Source: Zizania palustris (lineage: Eukaryota > Streptophyta > Magnoliopsida > Poales > Poaceae). Taken from it: 64,000 bases of DNA. Shown piece after piece: positions 33,121 to 46,100 of this stretch. The translations under genes and the position numbers were made by a program. Within the stretch, counting starts at the first letter, position 1. The number at the start of each line of letters is the position of its first letter. Where the stretch lies: assembly GCA_019279435.1 (NCBI GenBank), contig JAAALK010000285.1, forward strand, positions 69,188,074 to 69,252,073, given 5' to 3'. The notes under the pieces are model-generated. The model saw only the letters and a list, made by a program, of their open reading frames with translations, did no database searches and was not told where the DNA came from.

Positions 33121-36100
33121 TTATGCGAAGTATCGCTTTAGGTGCTCCGCATGCCAAGTATGTGCTAACTCTTCACCCTCTAAATTAGCTAACTTAAAAG
33201 AGCCAGGGCGTCCTGAACGAACAATTAGGTATGGACCTTCCCATTTATTCCCTAACTTCCCTGGCGCTATAACGCTTCGCAGAACAAGATGACCCGGTCT
33301 TAATTTATTGAGCTTAACCTTCGGGTCAAACCAAGTCTTCGTTTGCTGATGATACTTTGATAGATTCGCCACAGCTCGAAGTCTTGTTTCTTCTGATAAA
33401 TCTAACGAAGCTTGTCTTTCTTCTTCAATATCCGGTTCGGTGCTGCGAAAAGATCCTCCTTTGAGCTCCGTTGGAGTCATAGCTTCATCTCCGAATAGTA
33501 GTCTGAATGGAGTAAAACCTGTGGACCTTGTTTGCGTAGTCCGAATGGACCACAAAATCTTCGGAAGCTCTTCGGTCCACAGTCCCTTTGCTAATCCTAC
33601 TATCCTTCGATTTAGCCCTGATAAAATATTTCCATTGGCTCACTCTACGGCTCCATTAGACTGAGGATGTCTTACTGCAGCAAAACATAACTGAATGCCT
33701 AGATCTTCGCAAAACTTCCTGAAGGGTTCTGCATCGAACTGTGTTCCATTATCAACTGTAAGTTGTCTAGGCACTCCGAACTGGCAGATGATGTTCTTCC
33801 AGAAGAATTTCTGTACATTGTTCGAAGTGATAGCTGTTAAGGGTTCTACTTCCACCCACTTAGAAAAATATTCAATAGCTACCACTGCGAACTTCAAATT
33901 TCCCTTGGCTACTGGAAAGGGGCCAATTAAATCCATACCCCATCTGGCCATAGGCCATACCGGAGCAATGACTTGAAGAGCTATTGGTGGGTGATGACTC
34001 CGTCGACCCATCCACTGGCATCCTTGACAAGTGCGGACTAAGCTCTCCGCATCAGCTGTTATTGTAGGCCAATAAAGCCCCTGGCGAAGTGTTTTCCCTG
34101 CCAAAGCTCTAGGGGCTAAATGGCTACCACAAATGCCTTCATGAATTTCTCGAAGAATTTCTTAGCCTTCGGCTTGAGATATACATCGGAGTAGAGGGGA
34201 ACATACTCCGGCCTTGTATAAAATACCGTTGATTATTTGATAATTTCTAGCTCTAAGCTTTAATCTTGACAGCTGTGGCTCTTCGGGCAAATTTGTTCCT
34301 CCCTGTAAAAGTTCCATGATTGAATTTTTCCAATCTGCACTAGGAATGCAAAGAATCTCTGCAGATGGAATTTTTGGCACCGAAGGTATATTGAGCTCCT
34401 CATAGAAAGCTTCTTCTGGCACATCCACAACTCCGGCTGCAGCTTTTGCTAAGATGTCCGCTTGCACATTTTCTGCCCTTGGTATACTCCGAATGGAAAT
34501 ACCCTTGAAGTGTGCTTCGATTTTACGGATTTCTTCTAAGTACTTCGCAAGCTGTGGATGCCGAACTTGGAAACTTTTATCTACGTGCCCTGCTACTATC
34601 TGAGAATCTGTCTTTATAATAATTCTTGTAGCCCCTAGAGCACGTGCTTTTCGGAGTCCCAATAAAATCCCTTCATACTCCGCTATATTATTGGTAGACT
34701 TAAAGTTGAGTCTTGCGGAGTACATTTCTCTTTGCCCTGACGGTGAAATTAACACTGCTCCGACGCCTGCTCCGGATGCTTGGAAAGCCCCATCGGAGTA
34801 AACAGTCCAAACTCCGTCACTTGACTTCTCCAGAACCAAATTTGCAGGTGGAGTCCATTCTGCTACAAAATCCGCTAGGACTTGCGATTTGATTGCTGTC
34901 CTTGCCAAGAAAGATATGCCGAAGGGTGCTAGCTCAACTGCCCACTTGCCAATCCTTCCGGTGGAATCCTTACTTCGAAGCATATCTCCTAAAGGATACG
35001 AAGTTGGTACAATTACATTGTGTGCCAAAAAATAATGTCTTAATTTCCTCGAAGCCAATATCAGAGCATAAACGAACTTCTCAAGTTCGGAGTATCTTGT
35101 CTTCGCTCCTGATAATGCTTCGGATACAAAATAAACAGGATTTTGGACCAACTTCCCATTGAAATCCACTTCTCTGACAAGGACTGCGCTGACAGCAGAA
35201 CCTGTAGCTGCAAGGTAAAGGAGTAGGGTTTCGTCCGCAGTAGGCACCGTGAGTGTAGCAAGATTACTGAGATACTCTTTAATATCTTCGAAGCTTTTCT
35301 GACACTCCGGTGTCCATGCAAAATCTTCGGAACCCTTTCAATGCTTTAAATATAGGCAAGCTTCTCTCCGCAGACCTTGATAAAAACCTGCTAAGTGCTG
35401 CCAGACGCCCAGTCAGCTTTTGCACTTGCTTTAAATTTTCCGGAGGAGCCATCTTTTGTAGCGCAGTAATTTGAGTAGGGCTAGCTTCAATTCCCCTGCT
35501 TGAAACTAAGTACCCTAACAACTTTCCAGCCTTAGCTCCGAAGATACATTTTTCGGGGTTAAGACGGATCCCACATGCTCGAAGGCATGTGAATGTTTCT
35601 GCTAAGTCTAGGCTATGCTGGTGCTTTAAAGCACTCTTTATTACAATATCATCCATATAGGCCTCCACATTGCGACCTAGTTGATGACCTAGAGCCTTAG
35701 CAACTAACCTCGAAAAAGTAGCCCCGGCATTTCTTAAGCCGAAGGGCATTCTTACATAACAGAAGACTCCCGAAGGAGTTACGAAGCTAATCTTGATCTC
35801 ATCTTCGCGTTTCAACCATATTTGATGATAACCAGAATACGCATCAAGGAAGCTTAATAACTCCGAACCTGCGGTGGAGTCAACCAATTGATCAATTCGG
35901 GGCATGGGGTAGGGGTCATGAGGGCATGCTTTATTCAAGGATGTGAAATCAATGCACATGCGCCACTTCCCAGAAGACTTCTTTCTGACGAAGACTGGGT
36001 TGGCTAACCATTCCGTGTGAGCCACTTCTCTGATAATCCCAGCCTTCAACAATTTCTCAACTTCATCCTTCGCTAGAGCAGCTCTTTCTGCAGACATTTT

Positions 36101-38512
36101 CCGGAGTCCTTGCCGAACAGGCCGGGCCTTCGGGTTTACAAGTAAACTATGTTCAATGATATCCCGATCGACTCCGGTGATATCTTCGTCAGACCAAGCG
36201 AAGACATCCAAATTCTCTTCTACCACCTTTTCCAAGGAGGTTGCAACTTCTGGAGGTAAATCTTTACCAAATTGGAATGTATACTCTTTACCATCTTTAA
36301 CAATGACCTTCATTGCAATTTCTCCCTTAGGACTTGGTCTCGGAAAGGACTTCTTCGAAGCTTCGGAGGAGGCTGAAAAAATTTCTTCATTATCTTGTAC
36401 ATTGTTTACTTGTCTTGGATCAAGAGGGGGACCATGACCATATTCCGCTCTCCGAGCAATAGCTTGATCTCCGAAGACAGTAAGGACTCCTGCTTGTGTG
36501 GGCATCTTCATGCACAAATAATTGTGATGCGCCACAGCTCCGAACTGGTTTAGCATGCCTCTTCCGAAGATGACGTTGTAAGCATACGGGACATCTACAA
36601 CATCGAAGATTACTTCCTCAGTTCGAGCCAACAAACCTTCTCCGAAGGTAACTTCCAGGCCTATTTGGCCAAGTGCATCAAGCGGAGGTCCTGCGAAGCC
36701 TTGCAAAGGACGAGCTGCTGGAAGGAGATGCTTCTGGAGATGCACAATTGATCGAAGGCTTGAACAAAAATGATATCTGCCGAACTACCTCCGTCAATCA
36801 ACACTCTTCGAACTTCAGTGCCCGCAATATCAGCAGTCATAACAAGTGGATCTGCATGCGGGAACTTAATGCCAGCTGCATCCTCCGCAGAAAAGGATAT
36901 CGGCACATGAGACCACTCCGGCATTGCAGCTGCAGACGATGAAGTCCCAATATGGCCTACTTCTCTGACGTAGTCTCTTCGCTGTCTCTTCGACATGCTT
37001 CCGAGGGTACCTCCTCCGGAGATGGGGAGAACTACTCTCTTCCCTCGATCTTGCCCTTCCTCTTGCTTCGGAGGTGGCATAACATTGGCCACTGGAGGGT
37101 GTCTTGCAGCATCAAAGTTTTCTATTCGTGCCACAGCCTGGACCGGCTCTGGGCGCGTTGCAGCTGGAACTCGGTCGGTAGTACCTCGACCCGAAGTTCT
37201 TTCTAGATAGTCTCCCCTTAGGGTAAGTATAGTCCTTGCAAGTGTCAGTTGCATGGCTTCGATTTTCTCCATGGATGCAGCAGAAAAGGGTCTGGCCCTT
37301 GCCAGCTGTTTTCCCTGGCGGCCTCCAGCCGCTGGCCTTGTTCCCCGAAGACTGTGGAGCTCTCTGTGTAAACTTCTGTGAGGGTGCAATATTCATGACT
37401 TCGGAATGAGGGTGCTTTTGCCCTCTTCTCCTGATCATGTTGAACTTCGAAGACTGGTTCTTGCGGCTGTGCCGAAGTTTTCACTTCTAGTTTAACTTCT
37501 TGCAATATGGACGAAGTAGCGGCAGTCCTTCGGAGCCAACCCTCTTCTGACCTCGCATACTCCTCGAAGTACGACATCAACTGAGAGACCGAGGAGATGC
37601 TTTTCCGATGAAGCTTATCCAAGAGGCCTTGATGAGTGACGCCTTCCCGAGCTGCATCAACTACCGAAGATGCAGACAACCCCCGAATTTGCGACTTCGT
37701 ATGAGCGAAGCGCTTAAAATATTGCCTCAATGTCTCTCCGGGGAGCTGTTTCACCTGGAAGAGGCTTCCTGTTGACATGGGAGGCACGAAGGTGCCTTGA
37801 AAATTGCTTATAAACTTCTTCTTCAGCTGTGACCATGAATTAATTGATCCTGGCTTCAAGGACCAGAACCACCTTAATGCCACTCCTTGAAGAGCTAAGG
37901 GGAAGCACTTCGCCATGGTGTCTCGAACTCCTCCGCTAGCTTCAATCGCTAGGGCATAAGAACGAACGAACTCTCCGGGATCTTCATCTCCGGCATACTT
38001 ACAGAGCTTCGAAGTTTTGAACTTTGGATCAAAGAGAACTTTCTGCAGCTCAGATGCAGCGGAGATTCATTATCGAAGGAGGCGTTCTCCGGGGCTTCGG
38101 GATAATCGAGATCATCGTCTTCGGGCACTTCTGGGATAGCTGGGATGGCTTGAGAGCGAAGCCTGTTCGCAGCTTCCTGTCGCCACCTTGATACTTCAGC
38201 TTGAAGGTTGGCCATTTGAGTGGCCATATCTCCAAGATTGTCTTCATCTCCTCCGGAAGGATCTTCCGGGTCTTGAGAACTAGTAGGATCAGTTCGAATT
38301 GGGATGGAAGGTGGAGGAGGGACTCTGGGTGGTCGAAGTATGGACGGGGTTGGCGGAGAGGCTTCGTATGTTCGAGGGATGGAAGCCCCTTCCGGAGTTT
38401 GCGGAGGGAATGTCGAAGGCCCTCCGACTTCAACCGTGTCAAATGGTATCTCTCCGGAGATCCGAGAAGACCTCCGAACGGGATTGCGGGGTGCGCTCCG
38501 CTTAGGAGGCAT
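33121..38512 (-). CDS. gag-pol polyprotein of element B
   Basis: Same domains as in A. Here protease through RT and the start of RNase H form one open frame (36745-35279, with VLIDGGS just upstream and YMDD inside), where A is broken near 10270 and 10920. Conversely, RNase H through integrase is broken here (near 35330, by a stop near 34163, and near 33560-33640) where A is open. The two copies complement each other, which suggests a nearly intact polyprotein in the real genome. Starts MPPKRSAPRNP at 38512, ends ..KRYFA. Confidence 0.85.
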
Positions 38513-38574
38513 GATGTAAGAAGTTGGTAGAGAACGAAGTTTTTCGGACTAGGTTTCCCACGGACGGCGCCAAC

Positions 38575-39068
38575 TGTTGGCGTAAAAGATTACGCTAACA
38601 GGTTTCTGTAGAAAAGAAACTAACAAACGAAGTGTTTGCGAAGAGAACTGTTCTAAGCCTCCGAAAGGATAACAACTTAGAATAGTTTGAATGTGTGTAT
38701 TGAATAACTTGTATTCGGTCCCTATTACAGGGTGAAATGGGGGGTATTTATAGGCCCAAACATTAAGGAAAAGACCTATTTACCCCTCTATTACAACCGA
38801 CATAGTGGAAACTATTCGGTACCCTTGATAGGGCTAAAATGGTAAAAGACTAATCTAATGATATAAAAGATAAATCTTCCATCTTAGCTGGCAATAAAGA
38901 TCTCGCAGAACCTTAGTTCGAAGAAGTACTCCGAACCAATGCCTATCTTCGTACTTCGAGCTTGACTCAGGGTATCTTCGAAGATGGACGTCTGGAAACC
39001 TTCGAATCCACTATCTGCTGTCATACTGTTGCGGCAATAACCCCGAAGATAGATATTTTCCCCCAACA
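38575..39068 (-). repeat. Element B 5' LTR
   Basis: 494 bp, TG..CA, near-identical to both A LTRs. Followed by CCAAG (39069-39073), one base different from A's CCAGG. Confidence 0.93.
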
Positions 39069-40275
39069 CCAAGCAATCAGATAAATAATTGATATTTCAA
39101 TCCAATTGGCTAAAAATTACTAGTAACAATGTAAACAGTAGGAAAATAATCAAAATACCTAGAATCGGCTAATTCGGAGGCCAATTCGGAGTTACAACGA
39201 AGATTGTCTCAAGGGTCCCTAGGGCACCATCGGCCTCAAGTCCGGTCGGACAGGAGATATGACCACGGTCCGACCAGATGTGCAGAGGGGCTTCGAGAGC
39301 GCGTCCCGAAGGTATCTACGAGGTGGGCTCTAGCGCGGTTCGGAGGGTCCCGATCGGACTAGCGAGGTGCTCCTAGTCGGACCGGTGAAGCAAGCTTCGG
39401 CGCGTGCGGGCTCCGGCACGCAGAACTTCGGCAAATGGGGCTTCGGCGGAAGGCTTCGGCATGGTGTGGAGAGTCTCGGTCGAACCGATGGGTCGCCCTC
39501 GGTCTGACCGGCCATTGCCGAAAATAGCCTGATGAAGGGGGCTCTAGTCAGACTGGCCCTACGCCACCTGGTCAGACCAGCGACGACAGATCCGATTTGT
39601 TAGAGGTCGGATGGCCTAGCGAACAAGATCCAATTGCCTCCAAATTTTGCGGAGGTGTTCAGGGAGACAATTATTCTGCAAAGATAATAAGAGATCAACC
39701 CAATTCGGCCAGTGGGCCGAATTACCGAGTATGGCGATAAAAACCGATAAAAAGGGATAGCAATCCATTACGTGGATTAATGGGAGGTTCACAAGCGAAC
39801 CAGCAAGGGTTACTATGATTACGGATGCGGCAGAAGGAGGGCTTCCAAGAAAACCCACGAAGATGCGGAAAATAAAGAAAAGTAGATGTGATTCAAAGCT
39901 AGGGCTTTGGATGTTCGAGATTTAAGAGAGGGGGCCCCTGAATCGGCCTTGCCCCTAATATTTATAGGGGGTGGGCTGGTTATCCCTGGCTAGAGATAGA
40001 GTAAGATTCGTTCAAAACTCTGTTAGGATAAGATTTGGGTAAAAATAGCTCGAATCCTTCTCGGATTCATATTCTGAACCCTGGCCGGTCTGATCGAGCC
40101 CATGGGTCCGGTCTGACCAGACCTGGCCGGTTAGACCGGCCTGCCATAGCCGGTCAGACCGGCATTTGCTAGGTTTGACACATTTTTGGTCAAAAATACC
40201 ATTTTTCAGTATTTGCCTAGTTTGACCATTAATGCCATTTTTTGCTATAAACACTATTGATAACAAGAAAAATCA
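39069..40275 (-). mobile_element. Element F 5' LTR (second copy)
   Basis: Same sequence as 13763-14970, with the minus-strand TATA box and the perfect dyad GCCGGTCAGACCGGC at 40149-40163. No gene. Confidence 0.7.
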
Positions 40276-40289
40276 AGAACCTGGCAAAT

Positions 40290-41290
40290 CATTTGCAAAG
40301 CCCCGCCTACCTAGAGAAGAGACTCTTTAGCAGCCGCGGTGAGGTCTCCATGGCGGTAGTGGCTCAACTCCCCACCAAGTCACTTCTTGTGAGGACTTCG
40401 CTGCCTCGAAGGTACCGAGACACCATTTCTCCAGTAGGCACCCCCAACATAATGAAGGGCCTCAGCAAAGGCACCCGGTTGGTGGACGCGTCCGGTGCAG
40501 GGCTCTGCTCCATGACCTGCACTTCATCGTCCGAAGGAGTTGGGCGTGTCGCTTTGCCACCAGCGGCCCCTTTGTCCTCCTCTTCATCTAGAGAATCTTC
40601 ATGTGACCTTCCGCTGTTCCTATCACCGCTACCTTCGCTATAGATAGAGGATCACTCTACTTCATCGGCATGAAGGCCCGCTTCCTCAGCTCCGACAACA
40701 TCTAAAGGAGAAAAAGAATTCAAAGAAAAGTTAAAATGAAGGCATAAAAATTGACCAAATGGAGGAGTACCTTCATTTTCCCCCATGACAAGGGAGAAGT
40801 CTGGGCACTCCGAAGCCATGAAGAGCTCTGCCTAGTTTCCTTGTTGGGCTTACGATACCACCAGCTCCGAGACATCAGTCACTACCTCTGACGCAACCTC
40901 CGGCTCCTCCTCGGGTGCAGGGCTCGAAGGTGGCAATGCCTCCGCACTAGGGGCTTCGTTATTCAAAGCCGCTTGGGATGTCCTAGAATGTTCCGCAAAA
41001 TCTAAAGACCTCCTAGCGCACCGTGGTGGCGAACCCTGTGGTTCGTCACCATCCGCCCTCTTCTGTTTCGATCCCCCACCCAAAGGAATGGGGTCCGAGA
41101 GCTCCGAAAGAGAAGGTACTTCGTCAGCACTAAGCTGAGCCCATGCTCAGTTGTACCGCTCCTAGATCCCCACCAGAGCAAGTCTTTGGCTCTGTTCGTA
41201 TGGTGTCAGATCCCCCCATGACACGCTCCACCACTATGATGGGCTCCTCTGATGTCAATACTTCATGCTTGGATTCAAATGATGAAGTCT
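40290..41290 (-). pseudogene. Antisense-gene fragment of element E (exons 2-3)
   Basis: Minus strand from about 41290: VLTSEEPIIVVERVMGG, then a GDLGAVQLSMGS block that lines up with A's KLVGSWERFNRVWGML, then PIPLGGGSKQKRADGDEP (compare A's basic stretch), then PEEEPEVASEVVTDVSE. Past 40850 come stops and a Ser/Asp-rich part to the F insertion. It belongs to a different family from A/D because identity is low, yet the order of blocks is the same. Confidence 0.65.
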
Positions 41291-42205
41291 AGTAATCGGA
41301 ATCGATATATGAAGTACCAAGAAAGCAAGGGTTTTGATTCAAAGTCATACCAAGGAACTCTGAATGAATGTCATTCAAGTTGCCTGTTGTGGAGTCTGTA
41401 AAAAGACCCTTCGGCCATATACACCCTAGGTGAAGGAATTGTGCCCAAGAGAATTATGGGTATGCGGATCAAAAGTTTCGATAATATTGCACTTGTCAGA
41501 AGTTCCGATATGGTATTGGAAGTTCCAACATGGCTAAACCTGGGGTGTTTTCTAGTTTTTAAATGAGTCGGAAATTTCGATGGTGGATCGAAAGTTCCAA
41601 TGTTCTAGTATCATTGGAAGGTCTGATGGATCAGAAGTTTCAATAGTGGATCGGAAGTTCCGATAATTTCTAGAACTGAGATAAAGAGTCTAGATCAGAA
41701 GTTTCGATCCTAAGTTCGGAAGTTACGAGGTGGGCGAATAGATTGGATCTATTGGGCTTTTTAATCTAGACTTGGGCCTAGGGTCTTAGCTCTATATAAA
41801 GGGGGGAGGAGGAAGTCTTGGACATGAGATAGATTGCAGTTTAGATTACATCTATACCCTAGCCACCAAGAATCTCTCCTCTCCCTTTCTTGATCTCAAG
41901 AGTTGAGATTGAGATCTCTCTCGGTTCTCACGAGCGGTGCTAGCATGCCGACGTGGGAGAAATCCTTCCTTGTATGTGTGGACTCCGTTGAGGCGTTGCT
42001 CGAATAGCGACACTCATCATCTTCTTCACGTGGACACCACTGTCTTTGTCGATTGGATCATCGGGGAACGGGCGGAGTGAGGCGAGGATAAGCAAGGACG
42101 TGCTTCCCCAACAACTTCTTCCGTCGCACCTAGCGCGTCTTGTGTTATAAGGTACCGATTCATGATCCCTCATGTGCATGGTTCTTGGGCTTCCCTATTC
42201 CCCAA
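41291..42205 (+). mobile_element. Segment X: LTR-like insertion inside element E
   Basis: About 0.9 kb between two parts of E's antisense gene. TATATAAA at 41793-41800, end ..CCCCAACA at 42205. Upstream of the TATA box lie at least seven GGAAGTTCC-type dyads (41467-41730), the best at 41516-41528 and 41650-41664. I find no matching duplication on the left, and about 75 residues of E are missing, so this is a solo LTR with a deletion or a truncated element. No ORF. Confidence 0.5.
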
Positions 42206-42552
42206 CACCAGGGGCTAATTTGGAGGGTTATAAACTCTTCAGCGAGGTCCCTCTTCTCATTTTCTGAGCCACCTCTTCCGTAGCAGCTAGATTCGGTACT
42301 TGACAGTGACGGAGTCTAGCGCCACTCAAGCTTGGCGGTGATTGAGATAGGAGCGTTGGTACTTTGAAGGGGGAGTCTGCTCCAACTGAGATGTAGAATC
42401 ACTTCTGTTCCCACCTTGAATACTAGCAGTCGTTCATAGCCCTCGCTAGAAAAAATCGATGAACTCCATGCATAGCTGGAAGTTAACACTTTCGAAGGCC
42501 AAGGCCCTCTCCACGCCATCTTCCTCGATCCTCCTCTTTGGCTGGCAACTGG
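42206..42552 (-). pseudogene. Antisense-gene fragment of element E (exon 1 tail)
   Basis: Minus strand shows LAEEFITLQISP next to segment X (compare LAEEYLGLQISPL in A) and a VNFQLCMEFIDFF-like block near 42470. The exon is broken by D at 42552; its start resumes at 53881. Frame shifts and stops throughout. Confidence 0.65.
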
Positions 42553-43049
42553 TGTTGGGGGAAAATACTCCATCTTCAGGGTTATTGCTGTAACAAGACC
42601 AAAGCAGGTGATTTAATCAAAGGTTTCCAACATCTAACTCCAGAAGTATATTGGATCAAGTTCGAAGGATGGAGGCGAACTTTAGTTCGGAGTATATCTT
42701 CGAACATTGACTCTTCCGAGAGCTTCTTCGCCAGCTAGGATGGAAGACTTATCTTCTTTCTCATTAGATTAGTCTTTTACCGTTTTAGCCCTATTAAGGG
42801 TACCTAATAGTTTCCACTATGTCGATTGTAACAAAAGGGTAAAAGGGTCTTTTCCTTAATGTTTGGGCCTATAAATACCCCTCGTTTTACCCTGTAATGG
42901 GGATCGAATACCAAGTTATTCAATACACATCTTCGAACTATTTTGAGCTATTATCCACTTCGGAGGCTTGAAATAGTTTACTTCACAAACGCTTCGTTTG
43001 TCAGTTTCTAACCTGTAGAAACCTGTTAGCATAATCTTTTACGCCAACA
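42553..43049 (+). repeat. Element D 5' LTR
   Basis: 497 bp, TGTTGG..CCAACA. TATAAATA at 42870-42877. Confidence 0.95.
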
Positions 43050-43068
43050 GTTGGCGCCATCCGTGGGG
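43050..43068 (+). promoter_or_regulatory. Primer binding site of element D
   Basis: GTTGGCGCCATCCGTGGGG immediately after the LTR; one base differs from the site in A. Confidence 0.8.
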
Positions 43069-43111
43069 AACCTAGTCCAAAAAACTTCATTCCCTACCAA
43101 GTTCTCAAACC

Positions 43112-46100
43112 ATGCCTCCCAAGCGGAGTTCAGGTGGTAGTCCTACCCGGAGGTCCCCTCGAACCTCCGGAGCAAGATCTTCAAACACAGTTGAGGTCGG
43201 AGGACCTTCGACTTTTCCTCCACCTCAAACTCCGGAAGGGATTCCTCTTCCTCGGGCATACGGAGTTCCTCCCCCAACTCCATCCATACTTCGGCCAACC
43301 GGAGTTCCTCTTCCACCTCAAGTTCCACTTCAAACTGATGCATACAGTTCTCAAGACCCGGAAGGTCCTTCCGGAGGAGATGAAGATGGTCTTGGTGATA
43401 TGGCCGCTCAAATGGCCAGTCTCCAAGCTAAAGTAGCAAGGTGGTGGCAAGAAGCCGCAGATAGGCTTCGTTCTCAGGCCACCCCAGTCATCCCCGAAGT
43501 GCCCGGAGACGACGAACTTCCTTATCCCGAAGCCCCGGAGAACGCTTCCTTCGACACTGAATCTCCGCTGCATCCTGAGTTACAGAAAGTGCGCTTCGAC
43601 CCTAAGTTCAAAACTTCTAAGCTTTGAAAATATTTCGGAGATGAAAACCCTGGGGAGTTCTCCCGTTCTTATGCATTGGCAATTGACGCCAGCGGGGGAG
43701 TACGAGACACCATGGCCAAATGTTTTCCTCTAGCTCTTGAAGGAGTGGCACTACGGTGGTTCTGGTCCTTAAAGCCAGGGTCAATCAGAACCTGGGAGCA
43801 ATTAAGGAAGAAGTTCATAAGCAATTTTCAGGGTACCTTCGTACCACCAATGTCAACAGGAAGTCTTTTCCAGGTGAAGCAGCTCCCCGGAGAGACTTTA
43901 AGGCAGTATTTCAAGCGCTTCGCTCATACGAAGTCGCAAATTCGAGGGTTAACTACATCCTCCATAGTTGATGCAGCTCGAGAGGGAGTTACCCATGCGG
44001 GCCTCCTTGATAAACTTCACCGGAAGCAGATATCTTCTGTTGCTCAGTTGATGTCTTATTTCGAAGAGTATGCAAGGTTAGAAGAGGGGTGGCTTCGGAG
44101 AACTGCCGCAACTCCATCAATCATGCAAGAAGTCAAGCTGGAAGTGAAGACTTCAACATAGTCGCAGGGGCCTAGATTCGAAGCTCAGCATGATAGGCGT
44201 CGGGGGCAAAAGCATCCTCGTTCAGAAGTCTTGAACATTGCACCTCCGCAGAAATTTGCTCCAAGGACTTCGCAGCCTTCAGGAAGCAAAACCAGCGGCT
44301 AGAGGCCGCCAGGGAAGCCGGCTGGCAAAGCCCAGGCCTTCTTCTGCTGTGTTCATGGTTAGAATCGAAGTCACGCAACTGATGCGTGTAAGTCTATACT
44401 CGCTTTAAGAGGCGAGTACCTTGAAAGAACTTTGGGTCGAGGCACTACCGACCGAGTTCCGACCGAGGTGCGTCTCGAGCCTGTCCAGGTTGTGGCGCGT
44501 ATAGATAACTTTGACCCTGCAAGACGGCCTTCGATGGTCAATGTTATGCCACCTCCGAAGCAGGAAGATGGTCAGGATCGAGGGAAAAGAGTAGTCCTCC
44601 CTATCTCTGGAGGAGGGACCCTGGGAAGTATGTCGAAGAGGCAGAGAAGAGAATATGTCCGAGAAGAGGGCCATATTGGAACTTCTTCATCAGCAGCTGC
44701 TATGCCCGAATGGTCCCATGTGCCGATATCTTTTTCTGCAGATGATGCAGCTGGCATTAAGTTTCCACGTGCAGACCCACTTGTCACCACTGCCGACATA
44801 GCAGGGACAGAGATCCGGAGAGTACTGATCGATGGAGGGAGTTCAGCTGATATTATCTTTGTCCAAGCTTTTGATCAACTCTGCATCTCCAGGAAGCATC
44901 TTCTCCCAGCAGCTCGTCCTTTGTAAGGCTTCGCAGGACCCCCTCTTGATGCCCTCGGCCAAATAGGCCTGGAGGTTACTTTCGGAGAGGGGCTACAGGC
45001 CAGGATAGAGGAAGTAATTTTTGATGTTGTGGATGCCCTATATTCATACAATGTTATCTTCGGAAGGGGCATGTTGAATCAATTCGGAGCTGTGGCGCAT
45101 CATAATTATCTGTGTATGAAGATGCCCACACAAGCGGGAGTGCTCACTGTTTTCGGAGACCAGGCCACTGCGCGAAGAGCGGAATATGGTCATGGCCCTC
45201 CTCTTGACCCGAGACAGGTGAACAGCGTGCAAGGCAACCTGGAGGATTTTTCTGCTTCAGGCGAACCTTCGAAGAAGTCCTTCCCAAGGCCAAGCCCTGA
45301 AGAGGAGATTATAACGAAGGTTGTTGTCAAGGATGGCAAAGAATATTCATTTCAGTTTGGCAAGGACTTGCCTTCAAAAGTCGCTACTTCGTTAGAAAAA
45401 GTAGTTGAAGAGAATTTAGATATCTTTGCTTGGTCCGATGAGGACATTACCGGAGTCAGTCGGGATATAAATGAGCATAGTTTACTGGTGAACCCGAAGG
45501 TTCGGCCTGTTCGGCAAGGACTCCGGAAGCTATCTACGGAGAGGGATATCCTTGCTAAAGATGAAGTGGAAAAGTTGCTGAAGGCTGGGATTATGAGAGA
45601 GGTAGCTCATACGGAGTGGCTAGCCAACCCAGTCTTCGGTAGGAAGAAATCTTCCGGGAAATGGCGCATGTGTATTGACTTTACATCTTTGAATAAAGCA
45701 TGCCCCTGTGACCCCTAACCCATGCCCCGAATTGATCAATTGGTTGACTCCACTGCTGGTTCGGAGTTATTAAGCTTCCTTGACGCATATTCCGGCTATC
45801 ATCAAATCTGGCTAAAGCGCGAAGATGAAATCAAAACAAGCTTTGTAACTCCTTCGGGAGTCTTCTGCTATGTAAGAATGCCCTTTGGCTTAAGAAATGT
45901 CGGGGCAACCTTTTCGAGGTTAATTGCTAAGGCTCTAGGTCACCAAATAGGCCGCAATGTAGAAGCTTATATGGATGACATTGTAATAAAGAGTGCTTTA
46001 AAGCACCAACATAGCCTAGACTTAGCAGAAACATTCAATAGCCTTCGGGCATGTGGGATCCGTATTAACCCCGAAAAATGTATCTTCGGGGCTTAGGCTA

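Larger units (their letters stand above)
30541..39068 (-). mobile_element. Element B: second view of element A, left end missing
   Basis: Collinear with about 5234-13762. Contains antisense exons 3 (tail) to 5, the 61-bp array, pol, gag, PBS (38557-38574) and the 5' LTR. It sits at the same base of the same F LTR as A, so it cannot be an independent insertion. Most differences are single-base indels plus a few transitions. Confidence 0.9.

Noticed and set aside
30541..39068. B as a second, independent insertion of the family
   Set aside because: Same insertion base, same flanks and same frame errors shared with A; it is the same event seen twice.
41388..42205. Segment X as a clean solo LTR starting TGTTGTGG
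   Set aside because: The flank before 41388 does not match CCAGG after 42205, and the first copy reads CGTTGTGG, so the left border is not supported.
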